NCBI GenBank assembly: GCA_012837385.1
Contig: DURH01000034.1
Span: 1 to 38,473 of the forward strand
Source of the DNA: Bacillota bacterium
Lineage (GTDB): Bacteria > Bacillota > Limnochordia > Darwinibacteriales > Darwinibacteriaceae
DNA length: 38,473 nucleotides
Reading direction: 5' to 3'
This document shows, in pieces, positions 23,841-33,426 of this stretch; position 1 is the first letter of the stretch, and every line of letters begins with the position of its first letter. The notes under the pieces were generated by a model. It searched no databases. It saw only the letters and a list, made by a program, of their open reading frames with translations, and had not been told where the DNA came from. The translations under genes and the position numbers were made by a program.

Positions 23841-24892
23841 TGAGGGAAATTGCGTCCTGGATGAGAAGAACCGGACCCATGGGCGATATCGTGCTGGGCA
23901 CCCGCTGCCGTTTGGCTAGAAATTTGGCGGGGATTCCCTTCCCAGAGGCGGCCACCCGGGAACAGCTGAGGGAAGTGTTGACCAAGACAGCTGCAGCAGT
24001 GGCTGAGCTGGAGGCACTGGGCACTTTCACTTATCGGGAGATGGCCACTATGGATGCCCTGGAAAGGGAAATCCTGGTGGAGGAGCATCTGATCAGCCCC
24101 AGCCATATGCAGAATCCAGCGCACAAGGCAGTTATTCTCAATGCTGAGCATAATATCAGCATCATGGTCAATGAAGAGGATCACCTCCGCATCCAGGTGC
24201 TCAAACCTGGCCTGCAGTTGAACGAGGCGTGGGAGCGGGCCACTGAAGTGGATGACCTCCTGGAGCAGCACTTGGACTTCGCCTTTGACCTCCAGACAGG
24301 GTACCTCACCGCCTGCCCCACCAATGTAGGCACCGCCCTCAGGGCTTCGGTGATGTTCCACCTTCCAGCCTTGCAGAGGGTGAAGAAGGTGCAGGAAGTC
24401 TTGGGGGCTGTATCCAAATTCGGCTTAACGGTGCGCGGCCTATACGGTGAAGGCAGTGATGCCTGGGGCAATGTCTATCAGCTCTCCAACCAGATTACCC
24501 TGGGTCAGAGTGAGGATGAAACCATTGAGCATTTAGCCCGCTTCACTGCTCAGATCCTCTACAGTGAACAGCAGGCCAGAGAATATCTTTTGGAGCAGGA
24601 GCGCCGCCTGACAACTGAGGATTGGCTCTACCGCTCTTACGGAATATTGCAGAACGCCCGTATGATCACCAGTCAGGAGGCCATGGAACTGCTCTCTGAC
24701 TTGAAATTAGGCGTTGATCTGGGAGTAATCGAGCACGGCGATCCCGATCTGTTGAAACAGCTGATGGTGCAGATTCGCTCGGCTCATCTCCAGAGCATCA
24801 TGGGTCAGCCCCTGCCTGTGCAGGAGCGGGATCGTCTGCGGGCTAGTTTGATTAGAGAGACACTGCAGAAGCAGATTACTAAGGGAGAGTAG
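23840..24892 (+). CDS. mcsB: Protein-arginine kinase McsB
   Basis: 350 aa, guanidino-kinase fold. It phosphorylates arginines on CtsR and on damaged proteins, tagging them for ClpCP. Visible blocks are [17 protein letters not shown] near the N terminus, [30 protein letters not shown] with the kinase Cys, and [21 protein letters not shown]. The C-terminal domain is present, so the protein is complete. ATG at 23840 is coupled to mcsA, and clpC follows after 8 nt. Confidence 0.96.
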   Translation: MREIASWMRRTGPMGDIVLGTRCRLARNLAGIPFPEAATREQLREVLTKTAAAVAELEALGTFTYREMATMDALEREILVEEHLISPSHMQNPAHKAVILNAEHNISIMVNEEDHLRIQVLKPGLQLNEAWERATEVDDLLEQHLDFAFDLQTGYLTACPTNVGTALRASVMFHLPALQRVKKVQEVLGAVSKFGLTVRGLYGEGSDAWGNVYQLSNQITLGQSEDETIEHLARFTAQILYSEQQAREYLLEQERRLTTEDWLYRSYGILQNARMITSQEAMELLSDLKLGVDLGVIEHGDPDLLKQLMVQIRSAHLQSIMGQPLPVQERDRLRASLIRETLQKQITKGE

Positions 24893-24900
24893 GTGGTAAT

Positions 24901-27315
24901 ATGTTTGGACGCTTTACCGAGCGGGCACAGCGCGTCATCGTGCTGTCTCAGGAGGAAGCAAGGAGATTGGGCCATAATGTGGTAGGGACAGAACACATCC
25001 TGCTGGGCCTGATCGCTGAAGGGGAAGATGTGGCCGCCCGTTCGCTGTTGTCCTTAGGAATAAGCATTGATCAAGTACGTGGCGAAGTGGAGCGAATTAT
25101 CGGCCGCGGCGAACAGCCCACCGAAGGGCCCATTGGCTTTACACCGCGCTCCAAGCGCGTGCTGGAGCTGGCTTTTGATGAGGCAAGGCGCCTGGGCCAT
25201 ACCTATATCGGTACTGAACATCTCTTATTGGGCTTGATTCGTGAAGGAGAAGGGGTTGCCGCGCAGGTGCTCCATAACCTGGGAGCAGATTTAGAACGGG
25301 TGCGGGCCCAGGTCACCAGCCAGCTAGGCGGTGGCGGACAGGCCAAAGCCCAAGCGGCCAGAGCGGCCAAGAAGACTCCTACCCTGGATCAATTTGGCCG
25401 GGATTTGACTGCCTTGGCCAGGGAAGGGAAGCTGGATCCGGTTATTGGCAGGGAGAAGGAAATCCAGAGGGTGATCCAGATTTTAAGCAGGCGCACCAAG
25501 AACAACCCCGTGCTCATTGGGGAGCCTGGGGTGGGTAAGACAGCCATTGCAGAGGGCCTAGCGCTGAAGATCATCCACAGTGATGTACCCGAGACTCTAG
25601 CCAATAAGCGGGTGGTTTCCCTTGATCTGGGAAGCTTAGTCGCTGGCTCCAAGTTCAGAGGGGAGTTCGAAGAGCGGCTCAAGAAGGTTACAGAGGAGAT
25701 TCGCAGTGCCGGCGATGTGATCTTGTTTATTGATGAGATGCATACCATGATTGGGGCTGGGGCGGCGGAAGGGGCCATTGATGCGGCCAACATTTTGAAA
25801 CCCGCCTTGGCCAGGGGTGAACTCCAGGCCATTGGCGCAACCACTTTGGATGAGTACCAGAAATATGTGGAGCGCGATGCAGCCTTAGAACGGCGTTTCC
25901 AGCCGGTTATGGTGGACGAACCTACGGTGGAAGAGACTATTGAGATTCTCAAAGGCCTGCGAGACCGTTATGAGGCCCATCACAGGGTCAAGATTAAGGA
26001 TGAATCCATAGTAGCCGCTGCCCGTTTGAGCGACCGCTACATCAGCGATCGTTTCCTGCCGGATAAAGCCATTGACCTCATGGATGAGGCCGGTTCCCAA
26101 GTGCGCCTGCGGGGCTTGGTGCCGCCGCCGGAGCTCAAGGAACTGGAAGCAAAGATTGAAGAGACGATCATTGAGAAAGAAGCCGCCATCAAAAATGAGC
26201 AGTTTGAACAGGCGGCAAGCCTCAGGGATCAGGAGCAGAGACTCCAGGCTGAACTGGAGACTAAACGCCAGGAATGGCGGAAGAATCACAGCAGGCAGGA
26301 AGCAGTGGTCACGCCGGAAGATATCGCTACTGTGGTGGCCAACTGGACAGGTATCCCCGTAACCGAGATTGCTGAGGAGGATGCGGTGCGGCTGCTCAAC
26401 CTGGAGCAGATCCTCCATGAGCGGGTAATCGGCCAGGATGAGGCCATCAGTGCCATCTCCCAGGCGGTGCGCAGAGCCCATGCCGGGCTGAAGGATCCCA
26501 AGCGGCCGATCGGCTCCTTTATCTTCCTGGGCCCCACTGGCGTAGGCAAGACGGAATTGGCCCGGGCTCTGGCAGAGGCCCTCTTTGGCGAGGAGGATGC
26601 CGTGGTGCGCATTGACATGTCTGAGTATATGGAGCGCCACGCGGTAGCCCGCTTGATCGGTTCGCCTCCTGGCTATGTGGGCTATGATGAGGGTGGCCAA
26701 CTCACCGAACAAGTGCGGAGAAAGCCCTACTCCATCGTGCTGTTTGACGAGATCGAGAAAGCCCATCCTGAGGTTTTCAATATCCTTCTCCAGGTGCTGG
26801 AGGACGGCCGGCTCACCGATTCTAAGGGCAGAGTTGTGGATTTCCGCAACACGGTGATAGTGATGACCTCCAATGTGGGAGCGGAGCAGATTAGGCGGGA
26901 TTCGGGTATCGGCTTCCGTACTGTGGTGGATGAGCGCAGCGACTACTTGGCCATGAAGGATAAGGTTACAGACCAGCTGAAACGCACCTTCCGCCCTGAG
27001 TTCCTGAACCGCATTGATGAAATCGTCGTCTTCCATGCCCTCAATAAGGTGCACATCACTCAGATCGCCGATATCATGTTGAAGGAACTCAGGCAGCAGC
27101 TTGGTGAAATGGATATCGAGCTGGTGGTTACTGAGCAGGCCAAGGAGCTTCTAGCCAATAAGGGATTTGACCCTGACTTCGGAGCCAGACCCCTGCGCCG
27201 GGCGATCCAGCGGTTTATTGAGAACCCACTGGCTGAAGAAATTCTTAAGGGCACCTTCGGCGAAGGAGGCACCATTACCGTGGATACCAAAGAAGGAGAA
27301 TTTGTGTTCTATTAA
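24901..27315 (+). CDS. clpC: ATP-dependent Clp protease ATPase subunit ClpC
   Basis: 804 aa Hsp100 unfoldase that feeds ClpP; adaptors include McsB. Two N-domain repeats (residues 1-145, each with RLGH..VGTEH.LLGL), first AAA domain with GEPGVGKT and LFIDEMHT, a middle UVR-bearing coiled coil ([19 protein letters not shown]), and a second AAA domain with [16 protein letters not shown] and [10 protein letters not shown]. The C-terminal D2 small domain ends PLAEEILKG. Last gene of the CtsR operon; a terminator lies 34 nt after its stop. Confidence 0.97.
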   Translation: MFGRFTERAQRVIVLSQEEARRLGHNVVGTEHILLGLIAEGEDVAARSLLSLGISIDQVRGEVERIIGRGEQPTEGPIGFTPRSKRVLELAFDEARRLGHTYIGTEHLLLGLIREGEGVAAQVLHNLGADLERVRAQVTSQLGGGGQAKAQAARAAKKTPTLDQFGRDLTALAREGKLDPVIGREKEIQRVIQILSRRTKNNPVLIGEPGVGKTAIAEGLALKIIHSDVPETLANKRVVSLDLGSLVAGSKFRGEFEERLKKVTEEIRSAGDVILFIDEMHTMIGAGAAEGAIDAANILKPALARGELQAIGATTLDEYQKYVERDAALERRFQPVMVDEPTVEETIEILKGLRDRYEAHHRVKIKDESIVAAARLSDRYISDRFLPDKAIDLMDEAGSQVRLRGLVPPPELKELEAKIEETIIEKEAAIKNEQFEQAASLRDQEQRLQAELETKRQEWRKNHSRQEAVVTPEDIATVVANWTGIPVTEIAEEDAVRLLNLEQILHERVIGQDEAISAISQAVRRAHAGLKDPKRPIGSFIFLGPTGVGKTELARALAEALFGEEDAVVRIDMSEYMERHAVARLIGSPPGYVGYDEGGQLTEQVRRKPYSIVLFDEIEKAHPEVFNILLQVLEDGRLTDSKGRVVDFRNTVIVMTSNVGAEQIRRDSGIGFRTVVDERSDYLAMKDKVTDQLKRTFRPEFLNRIDEIVVFHALNKVHITQIADIMLKELRQQLGEMDIELVVTEQAKELLANKGFDPDFGARPLRRAIQRFIENPLAEEILKGTFGEGGTITVDTKEGEFVFY

Positions 27316-27348
27316 GAGTGTAAACAGCAGCATTTGAACAGCTAGAGA

Positions 27349-27390
27349 GGGAGTGTGCAGTGCCTAGAGGCAGTTGTGCACTCCCTTTTC
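27349..27390 (+). terminator. Terminator between clpC and radA
   Basis: Outer stem GGGAGTG (27349-27355) with CACTCCC (27379-27385), an inner TGCC/GGCA stem, then TTTTC. It separates the CtsR operon from radA. Confidence 0.75.
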
Positions 27391-27402
27391 TGATGGTATA
27401 AT
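27374..27402 (+). promoter_or_regulatory. Candidate promoter of radA
   Basis: Extended -10 TGGTATAAT, with TATAAT at 27397-27402; the -35 position (27374-27379, TTGTGC) matches only 3 of 6 and sits in the terminator arm. The start codon is 41 nt downstream. Confidence 0.5.
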
Positions 27403-27443
27403 AAAGATGAAGTAAAATTTTGGGATTTTAGAAAGGGCAATCT

Positions 27444-28805
27444 GTGGCTAAAAAGACTGTGGTGTTTGTATGTCAATCGTGCGGCGCCGAAAGCCCCCGC
27501 TGGATGGGGCGGTGCCCTGTTTGTTCTGAGTGGAACACTCTGGTGGAAGAAACAGTGGGCCCCGCAGCTAAGCAGGCCCGCAGTTGGGTGTCCCGCAGTA
27601 AGCCCGTGCCTTTAACTCAAATTGAAGACAGCAGCCATGAGCGTTTCAGCTCCGGCATCGAAGAGCTCGACCGGGTGCTGGGCGGTGGGCTGGTTCCAGG
27701 CTGTTTGGGCTTGATTGGCGGCGATCCAGGCATCGGTAAATCAACACTGCTGCTCCAGGTGGCCAGCAGTGTGGCCCAGCGGGAAGGAAAAGTGCTCTAC
27801 GTTACCGGGGAGGAGTCGCTGGCTCAGCTGAAGATGCGGGCGCTGCGCCTGGGAGCTTTGGAGGAGAGGCTGATTGCTGTCAGTGAGGCTAATACAGAAG
27901 CTGTCAGCGAGATTATCCAAGAAGAAAAGCCCCTCTTGGTGATAGTAGACTCCATCCAGACCATGTATGTGGAAGAAGTGTCATCGCCCCCCGGCAGTGT
28001 AGGGCAGGTGCGGGAAGCCGCGGGACGCTTTTTACAGATGGCCAAAGGAGGCAATACCGCGATCCTGCTGGTGGGCCATGTCACCAAGGGCGGAAGCCTG
28101 GCAGGGCCTAAGGTTTTAGAGCATGCGGTGGATTTCGTCCTTTACTTTGAAGGGGAAGTACATACCTCCTTCCGCATCATCCGCTCTGTGAAAAACAGAT
28201 TCGGCTCCACCAATGAGGTGGGCATCTTTGAAATGAGTGGGAAGGGCTTGATCCCTGTAGCTAACCCCTCTCAATTCCTGCTTTCTCAGCGGCCGGTGGA
28301 GAGTCCCGGTTCTGTGGTAGTCCCTTATATGGAGGGAACCCGCCCTTTACTGGTAGAAGTCCAGGCTCTAGCAACACCCGCCCCCTTTGGAGGCAACCCT
28401 CGCAGGCAGACCAGTGGTGTTGATTATCAGCGGTTTTCAATGGTACTGGCGGTGCTGGAAAAGAGGCAGGGCTATCCCCTGCAAACGCAGGATGTGTTTC
28501 TTAATGTGGCAGGCGGCCTAAAACTGCAGGAACCTGCCTTAGATTTGGGAATGGCCGTGGCGGTGGCCAGCAGCGTGTCCAATGTGAGTGTGCATCCCCT
28601 CTGCGCGGTTTTGGGGGAAGTGGGGCTCGCGGGGGAGATCAGGGCAGTGAGGGGAATAGAACAGCGCCTAAAGGAGCTGCATCGCTTGGGCTTTCAGCAC
28701 TGCATAGTTCCCAGGAGCAATGTGCAGGGCAATGAGCCCCTTCAGGTTCACGGTGTAAGTACGATTCAAGAGGCTCTAGAAATCGCTCTGAGGAAGAGAA
28801 GGTGA
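27444..28805 (+). CDS. radA: DNA repair protein RadA (Sms)
   Basis: 453 aa RecA-like branch-migration helicase. N-terminal zinc finger (CQSCGAESPRWMGRCPVC), Walker A GGDPGIGKSTLL at about residue 91, the RadA-specific KNRFGSTNEVG motif, and a C-terminal Lon-protease-like domain (LNVAGGLKLQEPALDLGMAV). GTG 27444 follows GAAAGGGC. disA follows after 4 nt, the usual pairing. Confidence 0.97.
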   Translation: MAKKTVVFVCQSCGAESPRWMGRCPVCSEWNTLVEETVGPAAKQARSWVSRSKPVPLTQIEDSSHERFSSGIEELDRVLGGGLVPGCLGLIGGDPGIGKSTLLLQVASSVAQREGKVLYVTGEESLAQLKMRALRLGALEERLIAVSEANTEAVSEIIQEEKPLLVIVDSIQTMYVEEVSSPPGSVGQVREAAGRFLQMAKGGNTAILLVGHVTKGGSLAGPKVLEHAVDFVLYFEGEVHTSFRIIRSVKNRFGSTNEVGIFEMSGKGLIPVANPSQFLLSQRPVESPGSVVVPYMEGTRPLLVEVQALATPAPFGGNPRRQTSGVDYQRFSMVLAVLEKRQGYPLQTQDVFLNVAGGLKLQEPALDLGMAVAVASSVSNVSVHPLCAVLGEVGLAGEIRAVRGIEQRLKELHRLGFQHCIVPRSNVQGNEPLQVHGVSTIQEALEIALRKRR

Positions 28806-28809
28806 GTGC

Positions 28810-29868
28810 ATGCGCGACGATGAACTGATCTACAAACATCTGCAGATTATGGCACCAGGTACCCAGCTCTACGAGGGGCTGGACAGCATTTTGAAGGCCA
28901 AAACCGGCGCGCTTATAGTGCTTGGCGATACCCCTGAAGTGTTGGCCTTAGTCAATGGAGGGTTTCATATTGATGCGGAAATGCATCCCGCTGCCCTTTA
29001 TGAACTGGCCAAGATGGACGGCGCCATCGTCCTGTCCAGCGATGCCAAGCGCATTCTCTATGCCAACACCCACTTAACTCCTGATCCCATGATTCCCACT
29101 CAGGAAACGGGGACGCGACACAAAACCGCGGAACGTGTGGCTAAGCAGACGGGGCAAATAGTCATCTCCATTTCACAGCGGCGCAATGTGATTACGATCT
29201 ACAAAGAAAACTGGAAGCACGTTGTCAGGGAAGTGAGCGTGGTTCTGTCCAAGGCCAACCAGGCCCTCTCCACGCTGGAAAAGTACCGCAGCGTGTTCCG
29301 ACAGTCCCTGGTCAATCTCAGCGCGTTAGAATTTGAAGATCTGGTTACCCTAACAGATGTGATCACTGTGCTCCAACGCAGTCAAATGGTGAACAGGATT
29401 GCCGGGGAAATCGAGAGATATGTAATCCAGTTGGGTTCTGAGGGGCGTTTGGTGAGGATGCAGCTGGAAGAGTTGATGGCGGACATCAAAGACGAAGGGT
29501 TATTGGTGTTTAAGGATTATTTCGTGGGCGAGGATGCCCTTGAGGCTTGGAACCAGATGGAGGATTGGGATTCAGATGACTTCCTGAATCTAGGTATGGT
29601 TTCTAAAGCTCTGGGTTATGGCAGCAGCGTGAGCAACCTGGAGCAGCCCACTGCGCCCCGGGGTTATCGGATCCTAGCCAAGATACCCCGTCTGCCCATG
29701 CCTGTTGTGGAGAATCTAGTGAACTCATTCGGAAATCTTTCCGCTATAATGGACGCCACCATCGAAGAACTAGACGATGTTGAAGGAATCGGAGAAGTTC
29801 GGGCGAAAGCCATAAGAGAGGGTTTACGACGATTACGTGAGCAAATGCTTGTAGACAGCCATATTTAA
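28810..29868 (+). CDS. disA: DNA integrity scanning protein DisA, diadenylate cyclase
   Basis: 352 aa. Makes cyclic di-AMP from two ATP and slows on branched DNA, linking DNA integrity to sporulation. The DAC domain (residues 1-140) carries MDGAIVLSSD and ETGTRHKTAERV (DGA and RHR catalytic motifs). A helical linker follows, and the C-terminal helix-hairpin-helix domain has LDDVEGIGEVRAKAI. ATG 28810 after GAAGGTGAG. A convergent gene begins to end 11 nt past its stop. Confidence 0.96.
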   Translation: MRDDELIYKHLQIMAPGTQLYEGLDSILKAKTGALIVLGDTPEVLALVNGGFHIDAEMHPAALYELAKMDGAIVLSSDAKRILYANTHLTPDPMIPTQETGTRHKTAERVAKQTGQIVISISQRRNVITIYKENWKHVVREVSVVLSKANQALSTLEKYRSVFRQSLVNLSALEFEDLVTLTDVITVLQRSQMVNRIAGEIERYVIQLGSEGRLVRMQLEELMADIKDEGLLVFKDYFVGEDALEAWNQMEDWDSDDFLNLGMVSKALGYGSSVSNLEQPTAPRGYRILAKIPRLPMPVVENLVNSFGNLSAIMDATIEELDDVEGIGEVRAKAIREGLRRLREQMLVDSHI

Positions 29869-29879
29869 CGCAACGAAAC

Positions 29880-30281
29880 TCAGCGCAGGTGGAAGATTCC
29901 CAAGGTGGCGACTCGCTGGTTTTCTTTGGCAATGATCTCTTCGAGATCGAGTTTCAGTGCATTGCACATCCCGGCGAGGTAAAACAGGTTTTGACCCACT
30001 TCAGCTTCCAGCACTTCCCGGCAGTTTTCGCACAGCTGCCCCTCTAAGTGCGATTGGATGTGATTCCTGATATCTTCGAAGGAACAGTCATCGGGCAGCA
30101 CCTGTTTTGAGGCATCAACGGAGATACATCCGCAGTCGGTTACCGCTCGAAAGAGCGCCCTATTTACCCGCGCATTGGTTTCTTGAAACTTAGAAACGAT
30201 GTCCAAAATGCTGTAGTGCCTTACCAGATTCTCTTCTACGTTTTTCTGGAAATGATGGCAGGTACTTGCTGGCTTCGTCAT
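29880..30281 (-). CDS. Conserved hypothetical protein next to disA (133 aa)
   Basis: Convergent with disA. The ATG at 30281 sits 9-10 nt after AGAGGA; the GTG at 30290 is too close to that site. Soluble and mostly helical, with conserved-looking segments ILDIVSKFQETNARVNRAL, VTDCGCISVDASKQ, LEGQLCENCREVLEAEVGQ and NQRVATLGIF. Four of its five Cys are in the CGC and CENC motifs, plus one CHH near the start, so metal binding is possible. I have the impression of similar proteins near disA in clostridia but cannot name the family or function. It has a strong promoter of its own. Confidence 0.7.
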   Translation of the reverse strand: MTKPASTCHHFQKNVEENLVRHYSILDIVSKFQETNARVNRALFRAVTDCGCISVDASKQVLPDDCSFEDIRNHIQSHLEGQLCENCREVLEAEVGQNLFYLAGMCNALKLDLEEIIAKENQRVATLGIFHLR

Positions 30282-30339
30282 TTCGGTCACGTCCTCTCAG
30301 CGCCTTTGGGGTCAACTCTTTGGGAGCGACTCTGGTTCA

Positions 30340-30369
30340 ATTATAAGGCTTTTGAAAATCGCTTGTCAA
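30340..30369 (-). promoter_or_regulatory. Strong sigma-A promoter of the disA-adjacent hypothetical gene
   Basis: On the minus strand TTGACA (30364-30369), 18-nt spacer, TATAAT (30340-30345). Both hexamers are perfect. It is divergent from, and 45 nt away from, the carD promoter. Confidence 0.85.
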
Positions 30370-30414
30370 GTTTAGGCAAAACCCAGGCTGGGGGCCCATG
30401 AATTATGACCTGGT

Positions 30415-30443
30415 TTGACTTTACGAGCCGAGAATGGTAAATT
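30415..30443 (+). promoter_or_regulatory. Promoter of carD
   Basis: TTGACT (30415-30420), 17-nt spacer, TAAATT (30438-30443), 40 nt before the start codon. Confidence 0.7.
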
Positions 30444-30483
30444 TATTGTAAGGACCTAGTTTTTTTGTAAAGGGGGGATCAGG

Positions 30484-30963
30484 TTGTATAACGTAGGTGA
30501 TAACGTCGTTTATCCCATGCATGGTGCCGGCGTTATCGTTGCCATAGAGGAACGAGAAGTGCTCGGTGAGAAGCAGAAGTACTATATCATGCAGCTGCCC
30601 ATCGGGGACATGAAGGTAATGATTCCCATGAACGCAGTGGGCGACCTGGGTTTGCGCCAGGTGATCAGTGCCGATGAGGCCCGCCGCGTCTATCAAGTTC
30701 TCCAAGGTGAAGAAACGGCCATGTCGTCGAATTGGAACCGTCGTTACCGCGCCAATATGGAGAAAATCAAAAGCGGAGACGTTTTCGAAGTAGCAGAAGT
30801 GGTGCGCAATCTTACCATCCGTGATGCTGAGAAGGGGCTGTCTACTGGTGAGAGGAAGATGCTGGACACAGCCAGGCAGATTCTCATAAGTGAGTTAGTG
30901 ATTGCGCAGAAGTCCACCAAGGAGGAGGTGGAGGAGAAAATACAAGATATCTTCAGCCAGTAA
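30484..30963 (+). CDS. carD: CarD-family transcriptional regulator
   Basis: 159 aa. The N-terminal RNA-polymerase-interacting domain (residues 1-60: VGDNVVYPMHGAGVIVAIEE, then YYIMQLPIGDMKVMIP) is like that of Mfd, and the C-terminal helical domain contains WNRRYRANMEKIKSGD and the DNA-contacting part. CarD proteins stabilise the open promoter complex, often at rRNA promoters. TTG 30484 with AGGGGGG upstream. Its own promoter separates it from disA. Not present at this spot in B. subtilis; common in clostridia. Confidence 0.93.
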   Translation: MYNVGDNVVYPMHGAGVIVAIEEREVLGEKQKYYIMQLPIGDMKVMIPMNAVGDLGLRQVISADEARRVYQVLQGEETAMSSNWNRRYRANMEKIKSGDVFEVAEVVRNLTIRDAEKGLSTGERKMLDTARQILISELVIAQKSTKEEVEEKIQDIFSQ

Positions 30964-31081
30964 GGGGTGAGTCGGGCATTTTCGGCCAGCGAAGAATACC
31001 CAGGACAAAACAGGAAATACTATATCGTGAAATGAGCAAACTGTCGCGGGCATTTTGACGAAGCGGGAGGTGAAGCGAAGT

Positions 31082-32152
31082 TTGGTCATACTTGCTAGGG
31101 TTGTTTTTGCATTCATAGGCGCGCTCTTAGGTTATTCTGGGTCGTTATTGGTGTTAGATACAGGCGCTTTGAATGGCATTATCGATGGGAGTTACTTAGT
31201 TGGTCTGCTCGTGCTTGGCGGTGTCTTGGTCGGATTGGCCGTGGGCCCATCCCTAGTTCATGGGCTGATGATCGGCACAAAGAAAGCGACCCAAATTGTA
31301 CTCAAGACTCCTACCCACGAATTGGTGGGGGGGATCATTGGTTTGGTAAGTGGTTGGATTATTGCTCTAGTTATCTCCATTCCCCTGCTGCGCATTCCGG
31401 TGCTGGGGGATTATGCACCCATTGTACTTGGTATCTTGCTTGGTTATCTAGGAGCAGTGGTCGGCGTGCGGAAGACAGAGGATTTGACTGGTGTCTTTTC
31501 CCGTTCAGACCGGGCCCGCCGCGGCCCAAGGGCTAACTCGGAGGCGACCCCGAAGATCCTGGATACTAGCGTGATTATTGACGGTAGAATTGCTGACATC
31601 ACTAAATCGGGTTTCTTGGAAGGAGATTTAATTGTTCCAGCCTTCGTCCTGGAAGAGCTGCAGCACATTGCCGATTCATCGGATGTCTTAAAACGCAACC
31701 GCGGCCGGCGGGGTTTGGACATTCTCAACAAAATCCAGAAAGAGCCCTACTGCCATGTGCGCATTATCGAAGACGGATACAACGATTTTGGCGAGGTAGA
31801 CTCGAAGCTGGTCAAACTGGCTAAAGACATCAATGGTAAAGTGGTTACCAATGACTATAATCTCAACAAAGTATGCGAACTGCATGGAGTTCAGGTGCTG
31901 AACATAAATGAGCTGGCGAACTCCGTAAAGCCCGTGGTGCTGCCAGGGGAAGAACTGAAGGTACATGTGATCAAGGACGGCAAGGAGCAGGGCCAGGGTG
32001 TGGGCTATTTGGACGATGGTACCATGATTGTGGTCGATGGTGGACGCCGTTACATCGGGCAGACGGTTGCTGTACTAGTTACCAGTGTTCTTCAGACGGC
32101 GGCAGGACGCATGATTTTTGCCAAACCCAAGTCTATGGAACGGGCATTATAA
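31082..32152 (+). CDS. PIN and TRAM domain membrane protein (YacL type)
   Basis: 356 aa from TTG 31082, 11 nt after GGGAGG (31065-31070); the frame stays open to TTG 31055, which has a poorer site. Four transmembrane helices (about residues 1-115) precede a PIN-type nuclease domain ([43 protein letters not shown]-like segment, [12 protein letters not shown]) with its acidic residues in place. The C-terminal TRAM domain (about residues 275-345) is an RNA-binding fold. The order carD-yacL-ispD matches other clostridia. RNA cleavage at the membrane is inferred from family domains. Confidence 0.9.
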   Translation: MVILARVVFAFIGALLGYSGSLLVLDTGALNGIIDGSYLVGLLVLGGVLVGLAVGPSLVHGLMIGTKKATQIVLKTPTHELVGGIIGLVSGWIIALVISIPLLRIPVLGDYAPIVLGILLGYLGAVVGVRKTEDLTGVFSRSDRARRGPRANSEATPKILDTSVIIDGRIADITKSGFLEGDLIVPAFVLEELQHIADSSDVLKRNRGRRGLDILNKIQKEPYCHVRIIEDGYNDFGEVDSKLVKLAKDINGKVVTNDYNLNKVCELHGVQVLNINELANSVKPVVLPGEELKVHVIKDGKEQGQGVGYLDDGTMIVVDGGRRYIGQTVAVLVTSVLQTAAGRMIFAKPKSMERAL

Positions 32153-32169
32153 GTTCATAGGTTCGGCAA

Positions 32170-32198
32170 GGCCTGGTGCAGGGCATCAGGCCTTTTTT
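32170..32198 (+). terminator. Terminator after the YacL-type gene
   Basis: GGCCTGGTGC (32170-32179), loop AGG, GCATCAGGCC (32183-32192), then TTTTTT. Ten-bp stem with one wobble. The repeat-filled ispDF leader starts immediately after. Confidence 0.9.
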
Positions 32199-32205
32199 GT
32201 TCAGG

Positions 32206-32251
32206 AAGCAGGAGGCAAGAAGCAGGAGGCAAGAAGCAGGAGGCAGGAGGC
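32206..32251 (+). repeat. Tandem Shine-Dalgarno-like repeat before ispDF
   Basis: Two exact 14-bp units AAGCAGGAGGCAAG (32206-32219, 32220-32233), a third unit that begins identically (32234-32244), then AGGAGGC (32245-32251). AGGAGG therefore occurs four times, at 32210, 32224, 32238 and 32245. Only the copy at 32238-32243 is at the usual 8-nt distance from the ATG at 32252; the last is 1 nt away. Confidence 0.85.
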
Positions 32252-33394
32252 ATGAAAATAGGAGTGATTGTGGCTGCTGCTGGGTCAGGGCAGCGTATGG
32301 GCGCAGAAGGTAACAAGGTTCTGCTGCCTCTACACGGCAAGCCGATGCTGCAGTACAGTTTGGAGTGTTTCCACAGCCTGGAAGAAATTGTAGATTTGGT
32401 CGTTGTTTCCAGGGAAGCTGATTTGGAGCTGGTTAAGGACCTGGCGGAAAAGGCCTGCCCAGGCCGGGTTGTCCAGGTGGTGCCAGGCGGAGCTGAAAGG
32501 CAGGAAAGTGTGTATAAGGGGCTGAAAGCCCTGCCCCCTGATACGGATTGGGCCATCATCCATGATGGAGCCCGGCCCTTTCTCACCCAGGACATGGTGC
32601 GTCGAGGGCTTGCTGCCGCCAGGGAATATGGGGCTGTGGCGCTAGCCGTGCCCGTCAAGGATACCATAAAGCAGGTGCGGGAGGGTGTGATTGTTGACAC
32701 TCCGCCCCGCCAAGAGCTCTGGGCTGCCCAGACTCCCCAGATCTTCAGATATGAGCTGATCCTCAGGGCTCATGAACAGGCCAGAGAGCAGGGTACTTCT
32801 GCCACTGACGACTGTGCACTGGTGGAAGCGTTGGGGCACCCTGTGTATGTTGCCCAGGGCGATTACGGAAATGTGAAGATCACCACTCCTGACGATCTTC
32901 CCGGCAGCGCAGTGGGGGCAGTGGGCTTTGGCTATGATGTGCACCGCTTAGTCCCAGGCAGAAAGTTGATCCTGGGCGGTGTGGAGATTCCTTTTGACAG
33001 GGGACTCTTGGGGCACTCCGATGCCGATGTGCTAACCCATGCGGTTATGGATGCCCTGCTGGGGGCCATGGGCGAGGGGGATATTGGCGAACTCTTCCCC
33101 GATACAGATCCCCGTTATGCAGGCATTTCCAGCCTGGTGCTGCTCAGCCAGGTGCGGGGGCTGATGCAGAAAAGGAGTTTTGCCGTGGCCAATTTGGACG
33201 CTGTGATCTTGGCACAGCAGCCCAAGCTCAGCCCCTGGAAAGAGGCTATCAGGGCGAGGTTGGCCTCGGAACTCGGCGTTTCTGAAAGTCGGATCAATAT
33301 CAAGGCTTCCACCACGGAAGGCCTGGGGTTTGTGGGACGGGAAGAGGGAATAGCTGTGCAGGCTGTGGTTATGCTCCGCTCGGGGCAGTGTTGA
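32252..33394 (+). CDS. ispDF: Bifunctional IspD/IspF (MEP cytidylyltransferase and MECDP synthase)
   Basis: 380 aa fusion of two enzymes of the non-mevalonate isoprenoid pathway. Residues 1-220 are IspD: VIVAAAGSGQRMGAEGNK nucleotide loop, HDGARPFL, and AAQTPQIFR, making CDP-ME from MEP and CTP. Residues 223-380 are IspF: GYDVHRLVPGRKLILGG with the metal-binding Asp and His, GHSDADVLTHAVMDALLGA, LFPDTDP and IKASTTEGLGFVGR, making the cyclic diphosphate. The two are joined with almost no linker (PGSAVGAVG). In Bacillus these are separate genes. The start follows the AGGAGG repeats. I see no IspE. Confidence 0.95.
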   Translation: MKIGVIVAAAGSGQRMGAEGNKVLLPLHGKPMLQYSLECFHSLEEIVDLVVVSREADLELVKDLAEKACPGRVVQVVPGGAERQESVYKGLKALPPDTDWAIIHDGARPFLTQDMVRRGLAAAREYGAVALAVPVKDTIKQVREGVIVDTPPRQELWAAQTPQIFRYELILRAHEQAREQGTSATDDCALVEALGHPVYVAQGDYGNVKITTPDDLPGSAVGAVGFGYDVHRLVPGRKLILGGVEIPFDRGLLGHSDADVLTHAVMDALLGAMGEGDIGELFPDTDPRYAGISSLVLLSQVRGLMQKRSFAVANLDAVILAQQPKLSPWKEAIRARLASELGVSESRINIKASTTEGLGFVGREEGIAVQAVVMLRSGQC

Positions 33395-33419
33395 CTTGGG
33401 ATCAGAGCTTGCATATAAT
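33391..33419 (+). promoter_or_regulatory. Sigma-A promoter of the cysS T-box leader
   Basis: TTGACT (33391-33396), 17-nt spacer, TATAAT (33414-33419). The ispDF stop TGA (33392-33394) lies inside the -35 box. Confidence 0.85.
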
Positions 33420-33426
33420 ATGGGTA

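Noticed and set aside
25885-27054. 389-aa minus-strand frame opposite clpC
   Set aside because: It is a codon-bias shadow of the clpC gene with no start signals and no recognised domain.
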